Assembly (NCBI RefSeq): GCF_000765805.2
Contig: NZ_JRPD02000020.1
Coordinates: 1-36,953 of the forward strand
Origin: Helicobacter muridarum
Lineage (GTDB): Bacteria > Campylobacterota > Campylobacteria > Campylobacterales > Helicobacteraceae
DNA length: 36,953 nt
Direction: 5' to 3'
The position numbers and the translations under genes are program-made. The notes under the pieces were generated by a model. That model did no database searches. It was given only the letters and a program-made list of their open reading frames with translations, and was not told where the DNA came from. This document shows positions 25,259-33,834 of the stretch, piece after piece (position 1 is the stretch's first letter; each line of letters opens with the position of its first letter).

Positions 25259-26185
25259 TTACAAAATCTCTATACGCTCTTTGGCTATTTCAAAATATCT
25301 TTTCTCAATTTCATAGCCTATAAAAAGGCGATTATTCTTTAATACAGCAAGTGCGTGAGAGCCACTTCCCATAAAGGGGTCCAGCACGATTTGCCCCTCT
25401 TGCGTAAAAAGCTTGACAATATGAGAGATAAGACACACAGGCTTGGGAGTTAAATGTTCTATTTTTATATCGCTTTCATTCTTTCTTGTGTGTTTGCTAA
25501 CCTCCATTACATTGCTAGGAAACTTCCCATCTAAACTCTCTTTTGTATTGATAAGCCCTAGTTTATGCTTTTGCCAATTTTGCACAAATGTCCCCTCTTT
25601 TGGCTTTTGTGCCATTACCATGGGTTCGATTTGTGGCTTTAATTGTGGCGTTTTATACCCATCTAATTCTTTGATTAAAGAATCTTTTTGTGTTTGCGTA
25701 AGGTTTTTATCTTTTTTAATAAAATGGGTCTGAGAGAATGCCTTTGCTTGTCCCTCATATTTCCACGCTAACATATCTCTTATTTCAAATCCTGCTAAAT
25801 CTAAACTCATTGCCATTCTGTGATAAAGTCTTGCTTGTGAAAATACAATACAAAATCCTCCGGGCTTTAAGATTCTATAAAATTCTTTTGCTAGAGGATT
25901 CATAAAATCCTGCAATTTCTCGCCTTGAGCTTTATCAAATTTCATACCCACAGGCAACCCTCCAATCACACCACTTTTTGAAGCTTTAGCTTTTAGGTTT
26001 TTATCATTCCATTCACTCCCCATACCATCAATAAAATAAGGCGGGTCGGTAATAATGCAATCAATAGAATTGTTTGTGAGTGTTTTAAGTCCCTTGACGC
26101 AATCTTGATTGAAGATGTGATATTTTGATGTGATAGATTCTTTAGAATCCTTGATGTTTTGCACACTATCTATTATCGCAGTCAT
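25259..26185 (-). CDS. Solitary adenine/cytosine DNA methyltransferase (beta class)
   Basis: 308 residues. Motif IV ITDPPYFIDGMGSEW has DPPY at 47-50. Motif I VLDPFMGSGSHALAVL lies near residue 273, so the order is IV then I. LAWKYEGQAKAFSQTH and EHLTPKPVCLI are typical of N6-adenine enzymes of the YhdJ/M.HpyAVI kind (recognised by eye). There is no adjacent endonuclease on the same strand. It is divergent from a second methyltransferase with its own nuclease, so it may be an orphan regulator or the remnant of an R-M pair. An AAGGAG site precedes its ATG. Confidence 0.85.
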   Translation of the reverse strand: MTAIIDSVQNIKDSKESITSKYHIFNQDCVKGLKTLTNNSIDCIITDPPYFIDGMGSEWNDKNLKAKASKSGVIGGLPVGMKFDKAQGEKLQDFMNPLAKEFYRILKPGGFCIVFSQARLYHRMAMSLDLAGFEIRDMLAWKYEGQAKAFSQTHFIKKDKNLTQTQKDSLIKELDGYKTPQLKPQIEPMVMAQKPKEGTFVQNWQKHKLGLINTKESLDGKFPSNVMEVSKHTRKNESDIKIEHLTPKPVCLISHIVKLFTQEGQIVLDPFMGSGSHALAVLKNNRLFIGYEIEKRYFEIAKERIEIL

Positions 26186-26246
26186 AAATCCTCCTTATTG
26201 AGTGTGAATAGTCTAGCAAATATTTCTAGTTATTTTACTAAGCTAC

Positions 26247-26277
26247 TTGACAAGCACTAGGTGTGAGGTTGTATAAT
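26247..26277 (+). promoter_or_regulatory. MerR-type promoter, copy 4 (orphan)
   Basis: TTGACA (26247-26252), a 19-bp spacer containing GCACTAGGTGTGAGG, and TATAAT (26272-26277). Unlike the other copies, no exported oxidoreductase follows: the next gene is an R-M methyltransferase starting about 95 bp downstream. The reductase gene it once served may have been displaced by the R-M pair, or the methyltransferase may now use it. Confidence 0.65.
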
Positions 26278-26371
26278 TATATAATCAATAAAAATAATTT
26301 TGTGTTCTAAATAATAAATGATTCAGTGTATTGATGCTAATATTACACCTATTTATAAAAGGCACTAAATT

Positions 26372-27637
26372 TTGAGCTTATCTGTTCCCATTGATTATTC
26401 TTGGTCTTTTAGTGATAAAACACAAAAAGATACAAGCTATATCACGCATAGTTATTACACATATCCAGCCAAATTCATACCGCAGCTTGCAAATAGATTA
26501 ATAAAAGAATATAGCAAAGATGGCGATTTGATAACCGATCCATTTATGGGAAGCGGAACGACAATAGTAGAATCCCTAGTTAGCAATAGAAAAGCTATTG
26601 GTGTAGATATTAATCAAATAGCCTATCTTTTAACAAAAGTAAAAATTACTCCCCTTAATATAGAGCAGTTAAAAGATGAATTTTTTACTTTGGAGAATCT
26701 TTTTTGCCATACAAAAAGTCTTTTTTCTAATTATAAAGAGTCGCAACTTGCGGAAATTAAAAACGAACGGTTGGATTATTGGTTTAGAGTAAATGAAAAA
26801 AATTCATTATCAAAACTTTTGCAACATATTAATATGATTCAAAATGGCGATATTAGGGATTTTTTCTATATTTGCTTTTCACAGATTTTGAAATCCTCAT
26901 CTCTTTGGCTACAAAAGAGTATAAAACCTACAAGGGATTTGAATAAAAAAGAAGCACAAGTTTATAAATTATTTTTTGCACACGCAAAGAAAATGATAAA
27001 AAAACACGAGGAATATCAATCTTTCTTGAATAAAAATATACTAGATAGCATTCATTATTATTGCAATATTTCGTGTGGAGATTCTAGGAGTTTAAACACA
27101 CAAGATAATAGTGTTGATTTAATCGTTACAAGTCCGCCTTATGTAACGAGCTATGAATATGCTGACTTGCATCAGCTGCCATCTCTTTGGCTTGGCTATC
27201 TTGATGATTTAGCTAGCTTTAGGAAAAAGTTTATAGGCAGTAGCGCAAAGGTTAGAGGCAAAATTGACTTGCAAAGCAATATGGCTGATGAAATCATCTC
27301 TCAATTAGGCAATAAAAAACAAATGGAAGTCCAAAACTACTATGCCGATATGCTGGAGAGTTTTTTGGAAATGAAGCGTATTTTAAAGTCCAAAGGTAAG
27401 GCTTGTATAGTGATTGGCAACACGCAATTTAAAGGTGTGGATATTTTAAATGCTGAAGTTTTTTGCGAACAAATGCAAAATCTAGGTTTTAAGATTCATA
27501 ACATAATCCATAGAGAAATCCCATCAAAAATGCTCCCATCAACAAGAGATTCTAGCACTGGCAGATTCAGTAAAAGGCAAGATACAGATAAATTGGCATA
27601 TCCCACAGAATATATTTTGATAATGGAAAAACAATGA
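26372..27637 (+). CDS. DNA methyltransferase of a BsaWI-like R-M pair (N4-cytosine type)
   Basis: 421 residues from a TTG with only a weak AAAGGC upstream. AdoMet motif I ITDPFMGSGTTIVESL is at 54-69 and motif IV LIVTSPPYVTSYEYADLHQ near 254. The order, with a long domain between them, is opposite to the neighbouring beta-class enzymes. SPPY suggests N4-cytosine methylation. The stop overlaps the start of the next gene (ATGA, 27634-27637), so nuclease production is coupled to it. The start codon is the least certain part. Confidence 0.87.
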   Translation: MSLSVPIDYSWSFSDKTQKDTSYITHSYYTYPAKFIPQLANRLIKEYSKDGDLITDPFMGSGTTIVESLVSNRKAIGVDINQIAYLLTKVKITPLNIEQLKDEFFTLENLFCHTKSLFSNYKESQLAEIKNERLDYWFRVNEKNSLSKLLQHINMIQNGDIRDFFYICFSQILKSSSLWLQKSIKPTRDLNKKEAQVYKLFFAHAKKMIKKHEEYQSFLNKNILDSIHYYCNISCGDSRSLNTQDNSVDLIVTSPPYVTSYEYADLHQLPSLWLGYLDDLASFRKKFIGSSAKVRGKIDLQSNMADEIISQLGNKKQMEVQNYYADMLESFLEMKRILKSKGKACIVIGNTQFKGVDILNAEVFCEQMQNLGFKIHNIIHREIPSKMLPSTRDSSTGRFSKRQDTDKLAYPTEYILIMEKQ

Positions 27638-28308
27638 GTTTGCAAGATTTAATTACTCTATATGAGGAAATGAAACAAAAATATGGCAAAGAAACCTATA
27701 AACACATATCGCAGCTTTTTAAAAATGCTAAAGAATTGCATAAAACTATGGCTATCAATAAAGGCTTGCAAGACACAGAGCAATCTTGGAGAGCATTTAA
27801 GGGTAAAAATTTAGAAAAAATTATTGAATATATTATTAAAGATGAGGTAGAAAAGCTAGGCTTTAATATCATTAATGGTAACAAGCTTGAACGCTCCACA
27901 AAACTTAGCACAGAATTAGAGACAATCAAAAGAAATCTTTGTATAGATTATGGTGAGTTTGGATTTCACCTACCAGATGTTGATATGGTGATTTACAATC
28001 CGATAAATCTAAAAGTTATAGCAGTTTTATCTAGCAAAGTAACTCTGCGAGAGCGAATAGCACAAACAGGATATTGGAAGCTAAAATTAGCGCAATCAAA
28101 CATCACAAAGCATATAAAGGTATTTTTTATAACATTAGATGAGGATGAAACCCTATCATTCAAAAAGCCTTGTAAAAAAGGACGAGCAATTTGTGAGATT
28201 GATTTAGATGGCTGCTATATATTGACACAAAATGCTTTTCAAGCAAGCAATAAAGTAAAATCGTTTGAGAAATTCATAGAGGATTTAAGAAAAATGCAAA
28301 TGAATTAA
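27634..28308 (+). CDS. BsaWI-like type II restriction endonuclease
   Basis: 224 residues. A helical N-terminus precedes a nuclease core with PDVDMVIYNPINLKVIAVLS (about 113-132), then SKVTLRERIAQTGYWKLKL. The PD...(S/E)xK pattern followed by TLRERIAQT is what I associate with BsaWI-type enzymes of the CCGG-cutting group; a WCCGGW target is therefore inference. It is translationally coupled to the methyltransferase by a 4-nt overlap. Its 3' end lies about 35 bp before the damaged promoter copy 5. Confidence 0.72.
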   Translation: MSLQDLITLYEEMKQKYGKETYKHISQLFKNAKELHKTMAINKGLQDTEQSWRAFKGKNLEKIIEYIIKDEVEKLGFNIINGNKLERSTKLSTELETIKRNLCIDYGEFGFHLPDVDMVIYNPINLKVIAVLSSKVTLRERIAQTGYWKLKLAQSNITKHIKVFFITLDEDETLSFKKPCKKGRAICEIDLDGCYILTQNAFQASNKVKSFEKFIEDLRKMQMN

Positions 28309-28338
28309 AATGATAAGTATTAGCACAATAAAACATTT

Positions 28339-28369
28339 CACCCAAACACTAAGTGTTAGGCTTTATAAT
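28339..28369 (+). promoter_or_regulatory. MerR-type promoter, copy 5, -35 box lost
   Basis: The spacer dyad and TATAAT (28364-28369) are identical to copy 1, but the -35 position reads CACCCA instead of TTGACA. From CA at 28343 through the leader, AAGGAGG and ATGCAA it matches copy 1 except for one extra T. The preceding R-M island therefore probably ends at this point. Confidence 0.7.
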
Positions 28370-28400
28370 TTCAAATGTATTTTTATTATAAGGAGGAGTA

Positions 28401-29541
28401 ATGCAAAAACATTCATTACATAGCGCAGATTCTCGGCGTGATTTTATTAAAACTTCTGCAATGCTTAGCATTGCCTTAAGTGTGGGATCATTGCCGCTTT
28501 TTGGCGTGGATTCTAAAACTTCTAAAATCCCAATGCCAAAGCGCATTTTAGGCAAGGGCAGCTATGCCTTTGAAGTCTCTGCCCTAGCTTTTGGCTGTAT
28601 GGGGCTTAAACTACCACCGCTCTAAAAAACTAAGCAAAAAAGAGGCATTAAAAATGCTAGAAGCTGCTATTGAAAGCGGAATCACACTCTATGACACCGC
28701 GCAAACCTATGGACCAGATAGCAACGAGATTCTTGTCGGCGAGTTGCTAAAGCCCTACAAAAACAAGATTTTCATTACTACAAAATTTGGCTTTGGTAAA
28801 GATTCTAGTGTGCTAGATAGCTCACCTAAGCGCATTCGTGAAGTTGTGGAAAATAGCCTAAAAAGGCTTAATTTAGAGCAGATTCCGCTTTTGTATCAGC
28901 ATAGATTTGACCCCAAAACGCCCATTGAGGAGGTGGCGAGTTGTGTGAAAGATCTCATCAAAGAGGGCAAAGTCGCGCGCTTTGGCGTGTGTGAGCTAAG
29001 CGCAAAGACAATAGAAAAAGCACATAAAATATGCCCCATAACTGCGGTGCAGAGCGAATACCACCTAATGTGGCGCAACCCTGAAAAGCAGATTCTGCCG
29101 ACATTAGAGAAATTAGGAATTGGCTTTGTCTCGTATTCTCCGCTTAATCGTGGGTATCTAAGTGGCAAGCTCACTAAAGATTCTGAATTTAATGCAAGCA
29201 ATGACAATCGCGCGACTTTCCCGCGATTTCAACCTAGCGCAATGGAGGCAAATTACCAAATTATTGAAATGCTAAAAGAATTTGGCAAGGGTAAAAATCC
29301 AAGCGCAAAAGATTCTAACGCAACTCCCGCACAAGTTGCTATTGCTTATCTTTTAACAAAAAAACCTTATATAGTTCCACTTTTTGGCACGACAAACAAG
29401 GTGCATTTGGAAGATAATCTTAAGGCTTTGGCTGTGAAATTGAGCGATGCGGATATAAAAGCAATAGATTCTAGCTTAGATAAAATTATTATTGTAGGTG
29501 ATAGATACCCCGCAGAACAGGCAAATAGGGTAGGCAAATAA
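28401..29541 (+). pseudogene. Tat-signal aldo/keto reductase (AKR11/YhdN-like), frameshifted
   Basis: The N-terminus has a Tat signal (DSRRDFIKTSAMLSIALSVG). The frame ends at TAA 28623-28625, but family sequence continues one frame over. FGCMGLN-YHRS can be restored by dropping one A from AAA at 28608-28610, giving about 379 residues. AKR features follow: LYDTAQTYGPDSNEILVGE, FITTKFGFGKD, LLYQHRFDP (catalytic His) and the C-terminal VPLFGTTNKVHLEDNL. It belongs to the same promoter family as the decarboxylase-like, cupin and aldo/keto reductase genes upstream, but its promoter has also lost the -35 box. The A run leaves sequencing error open. Confidence 0.8.
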
Positions 29542-29712
29542 AAAGGAGATAGAAATGCTAAATTAGTAAGTTTAGTATATCGTAGATGAGGAATCTTTAT
29601 ATCTATGAATTGCTTAACAAAAAAATAATAGTAGAAATTATTTATAAATCAACTATTTTTTGTATTTCTGTTTTTATATATTATTAAAGTATTTGTATAA
29701 GTTGGGGAGTGA

Positions 29713-29743
29713 ATAGAGGGGCATGGGAATTGTGCCCCTCTAT
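29713..29743. other. GC-rich perfect hairpin in non-coding DNA
   Basis: ATAGAGGGGCA (29713-29723) and its exact complement (29733-29743) flank a 9-nt loop. The stem is GC-rich against a very AT-rich surround, yet no T run follows on either strand, so it is not a standard terminator. It may be part of an RNA or a protein-binding site. Confidence 0.5.
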
Positions 29744-29970
29744 GTGCCTGAAAAATCCTTGAAAATCCATTTGTGTATTTTTATAATTTTTATGTTAAAA
29801 GCTTTTGTATTTATATTTGTGTGCTTGGATTTAAGGCTTATGGTTTGCTTTGTTTCTTTGAGTGGGCAACATAGAGATTTGGCAGCATAAAATTCTCTTG
29901 TGCTTTGTGTCAATATATTGCTCTTGGTGTTTTAGATTGTGTTGTATTAAAAGAGATGTTTCGCTTTGCT

Positions 29971-30053
29971 CAACATGACAAGAGGGCGTAGCTCAACATG
30001 ACAAGAAGGCGTAGCTCAACATGACAAGAAGGCGTAGCTCAACATGACAAGAG
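29971..30053. repeat. 23-bp tandem repeat, three full copies plus a partial
   Basis: Units begin at 29971, 29994, 30017 and 30040 with CAACATGACAAGARGGCGTA plus three bases; the fourth is cut short. The core is the reverse-strand form of the dispersed TGTCATNCTGAG family. Further single copies of ACATGACAAG or GCATGACAA follow to about 30100. Confidence 0.85.
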
Positions 30054-30421
30054 AGTAAATCTAAGGCATGACAAGAGAGTAAAAAGCTTTAGCATGACAA
30101 TAGGGAAGCCCAAGCAAAGAAAGGCTGTTAATGTTTTAATGAGATGTTTCGGGCTTTGCCCTCAATATGATAATAGGATTAAAGGTTTAGCTTTGAGCTA
30201 TAAGAATCTATAATGTGCTATAAAATCATGTAGATTTATTTCCTTTTTGCTTGTGTGCATGACACAAACTCCATACAATGCCCTAAAATGCGGGATTTGT
30301 ATAGAAATATAATTCTAAGATTTATTTATTGTCAAGTTAGGAATCCGCAAAAAAGCAGCGCAAAGCATTTAAGAGAATGATAGAATCCAAAAGTGGTAAA
30401 ATCTAAGCAAAAAGGCAGGAT

Positions 30422-30745
30422 ATGCGCTATTACTTCATTACACTACAAGACTTTTTGACAAAAAACAAAAATAGCTCCCCCACACAAGAAGTGCTTAGCA
30501 ATTTTAAACAAAGTTTAAAATCCTATGTAGCAAACATTTCAGATTCTAAAAAAGAGAGCGAGGAACACCAAAAGAATATTTTAAGTAGCTTTTTAAGCAA
30601 AACTTTTGACTACTCTTGCAACACAAGAAACAAAATCGATTTAGCTATTTATGAGGATTCTACCCCCAAAGTGCTTTTTGAGGTAAAAAGCTTAAGCAAT
30701 GAGGGCGAATTTATTGGCGGGGGGGGGGGTGGCAAAATACCCTAG
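30422..30745 (+). CDS. N-terminal nuclease domain of the second type IIG R-M enzyme (phase-off as read)
   Basis: 107 residues as read. An AGGA site precedes the ATG. It encodes the start of a PD-(D/E)xK domain: NKIDLAIYEDSTPKVLFEVKS gives the Asp and the E-x-K. The frame runs into an 11-G tract and stops after GGGGGGKIP. One frame over, starting with TGG at 30730, the protein continues (WQNTLDENTLNEN) into the methyltransferase part. G12 or G9 would join the two into a frame of about 1134 residues ending at 33825. The enzyme is therefore off in this sequence unless the tract length was misread. Confidence 0.8.
   Translation: MRYYFITLQDFLTKNKNSSPTQEVLSNFKQSLKSYVANISDSKKESEEHQKNILSSFLSKTFDYSCNTRNKIDLAIYEDSTPKVLFEVKSLSNEGEFIGGGGGGKIP
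30719..30729 (+). repeat. PolyG contingency tract (G11) in the type IIG gene
   Basis: Eleven G residues within codons. The upstream frame is 2 and the downstream frame is 1 (modulo 3), so G9 or G12 is in frame. It is the second long G tract of the window in a DNA-modification gene, after the one in rhodanese-dndC. Confidence 0.85.
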
Positions 30746-30843
30746 ATGAAAATACCTTAAATGAAAATCCCCTTGATAAAAGTATCAAAGATACAAATAT
30801 TAGTTTAGAATCTAAAGCCTTTTATGAATCTATCCTCTATTTT

Positions 30844-33825
30844 TTGCGCGAATTTATCACGCATAAAAACAACAATATTACTTACATTATCCTAACCAAC
30901 ACGCAAAAATTTTATTGCATTGATGCACAAGAATATATGCAATTTGCTAAGCATAAAGAGATTGTTAAAGCCTTTAAAAACTGTGAAAAGAAAGATGGCA
31001 ACGACACAAGCACGAAAAGATTCTATGAGATGCTAAAATTCCTTTTGCCTAATATTAATTCTACACTTAAATACACCTATTTTTGCCTAGATGAATCTTT
31101 ACTAGACTCTAATCTCATTTATCATGCTGCATCCTCTTCTCATTTTGAAAGCTTCTCTTGTCATTCTGAAGCGTTAGCCAAAGATTTTCAAACTATAGAA
31201 TCTAAAATAAACAAATATCAAACTTCCTTAGCACTCATCTACCAAGCCATAAGCCCCTCTACACTTCTAAAGCATAAAGTCTGTATAGATTCTAATACCC
31301 TCAATCAAAGCTTTTATAACGAGCTGCTCTATATTTTAGGCTTAGAGGAAAAGGTGCAAAACTCTAAAGTTATAATAGAGCCAAGCCATACACCAAATAC
31401 CTTATTAGATTCTACTTGCTTTGAATTTAAGCTATCAAGAGATAAAGACTTTGAAACCCTGTTTGCTTTGCTTACTACTTGGAATAATCGCCTTTTATTC
31501 CTAAGACTTTTAGAATCAATGCTTTTAGGCTTTAAGCATATACTTAAGCCTTTTTTGGATTTAGAGACATTAAAGGACTTCCCGGCTATCTCTACTTTAT
31601 TTTTCGATGTCTTAGCAAAAGTAGAGGAAAGCAGAGGCAAAAATCTCACAGAATCTCTACAAGCTATCCCCTATCTTAACTCTAGCCTTTTTGAAGAGAC
31701 ACCCCTTGAAAATGAGGGCAAACAGATTGGATCTTTAAAATCTAAGCCTTTAACCCTCTATGCAGATTCTATTTTGTATAAAGATGAGCAAATACGCAAA
31801 GACTTAAATATTAAAGGCAAAGATTCCGCCTTGCCACTCTTAGAATATTTGTTTGCCTTTTTACATGCTTATGATTTCACCACTACAAGTAACGATATTC
31901 AAAACCATATTAAAATTAACTATGATAAGCTCATTAATGCCGCTGTATTGGGGCTTGTCTTTGAAAAGCTAAATGGTTATAAAGAGGGTAGCTTTTATAC
32001 GCCAAGCTTTATTACAAGCTATATGTGCAAGCAAAGCCTAGAAAAAGTCGTGCTAGAGAAATTTAATAGCGTGAAAAATTGGCAATGTGCAGATTTAGAA
32101 TCGCTTAAAACCAAGCTTGATAAACTCACAAATTCTAAAGAGGACTACAAGCAAGCAAATGCAATTTTTGATTCTATTAAAATCTGCGACCCATCTGTAG
32201 GAAGCGGACATTTTCTTGTCTCTGCCTTAAATGAGCTAATTTTATTGAAATTTCAACTTGGGATTTTATGCGATGAGAATTACTCTAGGATAAAAGATAT
32301 TTCATTAGAGATATTGCATGATGAGATTGTGATAAGGGATTCTAACAATGCCCTTTTTACCTACACCCTGCCCGCACACGAAAACATAGAATCTCATAAG
32401 ATTCAAAGGGCTTTATTTCATAACAAACGCATATTAATAGAATCTTGCCTCTTTGGTGTGGATATTAACCAAAACTCTTGCGAGATTACCAAACTCCGCC
32501 TTTGGATAGAGCTACTTAAATATAGCTTTTATAAAGACATAGCCAACAAACGCCTAGAGACTTTACCAAATATCGATATAAATATTAAATGTGGGAATAG
32601 CTTGGTGTCGTATATGCCAATTTCTGAACCACTTTATATAGATATTAAGGAGAAAATAAAAGACTATCAAAAACTAGAGTCTGATTATTTTCATTGCTTT
32701 TACACAGATAAACAACAACACCAAAAGAGAATCTACAACACAAAACAGGAGCTTTTAAGCAAGTTTTTTATGAGAAAATACTATAAAGAGTTAAAAGCAT
32801 TACGTAAAAAATGTGATGAGTATTCAAAAAATTATGAAAAATATGGCATAGATAAACTTTCAGAACATTATGAGTTTTTAAAAAATAATGTTACAACCTT
32901 TAGTTTTTTTCCGCAAATAAATGAAATTAAAGAAGAAGAAAAAGCACAAAAAGCCCTAGAGAATCTCAAAAAAGAACACAATAAAATTTTTAGCCTAGAA
33001 AGAAATTTTGAATGGCGTATAGAGTTTTCAAAACTACTAGACAATGGACTAACACAAGAACAAATAGCAAGCAATAATGCAAATAAACGAAAAGGAAACT
33101 CAAGAAACCTGCACAAAAATAAACAGGGCGATTTTTTAGGTTTTGACTTAGTTATTGGCAACCCGCCTTATATAAGGCAAGAGGAGATTAAACACTTAAA
33201 ACCTCATTTGCAAAAAGCCTTTAGCATTTACAAAGGCACGAGTGATATTTATACCTACTTCTACGAACTTGGGCTTAAGATTCTTAAAGACAATGGTATC
33301 TTAAGCTTCATCACTTCTAATAAATGGTGCAGGGCTGCTTATGGTGAGCCTTTGAGAGAATTTTTGCTTAAAAATACGCAAATAAATACCTATCTTGATT
33401 TCAATGGTGTGAAAGTTTTTGAATCTGCCACAGTGGATACGAGTATTTTAGAATTTCATAAGGCAAAAGCTAATGCAAGCCACAGCTTAAACTATGCAAA
33501 CCCAAAGGATTATAATCCCAAAGAAAACAAGCCTTTAGAGGAGAGCTTAGAGCTTATTCAAATCCCCCAAGATTCCCTAAGCACGGATTCCTTTATTTTC
33601 ACAAGCCCAGAAATTGCAGCCTTAAAAGCCAAGATTGAAAAAATCGGCACACCGCTAAAGGATTGGGATATAAACATTTATCGTGGAATCTTGACAGGCT
33701 ACAATGAAGCCTTTATTATAGATACTAAAAAGCGTGAGGAGATACTGAGTGTGTGTGATGATAGTGAGGAGAGCCTAAAGCCGATGAGCTTGGAGGAATA
33801 TCTGCGCCTTGGAGGCAAAATCTAG
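30844..33825 (+). CDS. Methyltransferase core of the second type IIG R-M enzyme (open from 30730)
   Basis: The first possible start here is a TTG with no ribosome-binding site. The frame is open back to the G11 tract, so this is the continuation of the gene beginning at 30422. AdoMet motif I ICDPSVGSGHFLVSALNEL lies near residue 450 and motif IV LVIGNPPYIRQEEIK near 770. The helical connector between them is Lys/Glu-rich. The beginning of the recognition domain is GTPLKDWDINIYRGILTGYN. The peptide CHSEALAKD near residue 100 is a translated dispersed repeat. The gene stops at TAG 33823-33825, within an 11-bp sequence repeated at 34792. The rest of the recognition domain resumes at 34790, beyond a roughly 1-kb insertion. 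Confidence 0.85.
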   Translation: MREFITHKNNNITYIILTNTQKFYCIDAQEYMQFAKHKEIVKAFKNCEKKDGNDTSTKRFYEMLKFLLPNINSTLKYTYFCLDESLLDSNLIYHAASSSHFESFSCHSEALAKDFQTIESKINKYQTSLALIYQAISPSTLLKHKVCIDSNTLNQSFYNELLYILGLEEKVQNSKVIIEPSHTPNTLLDSTCFEFKLSRDKDFETLFALLTTWNNRLLFLRLLESMLLGFKHILKPFLDLETLKDFPAISTLFFDVLAKVEESRGKNLTESLQAIPYLNSSLFEETPLENEGKQIGSLKSKPLTLYADSILYKDEQIRKDLNIKGKDSALPLLEYLFAFLHAYDFTTTSNDIQNHIKINYDKLINAAVLGLVFEKLNGYKEGSFYTPSFITSYMCKQSLEKVVLEKFNSVKNWQCADLESLKTKLDKLTNSKEDYKQANAIFDSIKICDPSVGSGHFLVSALNELILLKFQLGILCDENYSRIKDISLEILHDEIVIRDSNNALFTYTLPAHENIESHKIQRALFHNKRILIESCLFGVDINQNSCEITKLRLWIELLKYSFYKDIANKRLETLPNIDINIKCGNSLVSYMPISEPLYIDIKEKIKDYQKLESDYFHCFYTDKQQHQKRIYNTKQELLSKFFMRKYYKELKALRKKCDEYSKNYEKYGIDKLSEHYEFLKNNVTTFSFFPQINEIKEEEKAQKALENLKKEHNKIFSLERNFEWRIEFSKLLDNGLTQEQIASNNANKRKGNSRNLHKNKQGDFLGFDLVIGNPPYIRQEEIKHLKPHLQKAFSIYKGTSDIYTYFYELGLKILKDNGILSFITSNKWCRAAYGEPLREFLLKNTQINTYLDFNGVKVFESATVDTSILEFHKAKANASHSLNYANPKDYNPKENKPLEESLELIQIPQDSLSTDSFIFTSPEIAALKAKIEKIGTPLKDWDINIYRGILTGYNEAFIIDTKKREEILSVCDDSEESLKPMSLEEYLRLGGKI
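33815..33825. repeat. 11-bp direct repeat GCAAAATCTAG, left copy
   Basis: The second copy is at 34792-34802. Together they bound a segment of about 966 bp that interrupts the type IIG gene, as a target-site duplication or a recombination site would. The reading frames of the two copies differ by one base. Confidence 0.65.
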
Positions 33826-33834
33826 CACAAATAA

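Larger units (their letters stand above)
29542..30421. other. Long non-coding stretch with hairpin and repeats
   Basis: About 880 bases without a supported gene. It opens with a strong AAAAGGAG and an ATG that is followed at once by CTA AAT TAG, as if a gene were removed just after its start. It then holds an 11-bp-stem hairpin (29713-29743), T-rich runs, tandem repeats (29971-30053) and several single ACATGACAAG words. Nothing else is recognised. Confidence 0.55.

Noticed and set aside
25443-25733. Plus-strand frame inside the minus-strand methyltransferase gene
   Set aside because: It is the antisense shadow of a clearly conserved methyltransferase and has no ribosome-binding site.
29971-30053. 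23-bp repeats as a CRISPR or iteron array
   Set aside because: Head-to-tail copies without spacers, composed of the dispersed repeat core; no replication gene nearby.
30844-30846. TTG as an independent start of the second type IIG core
   Set aside because: No ribosome-binding site; the frame is open upstream to the G11 tract and the sequence there continues the nuclease domain.
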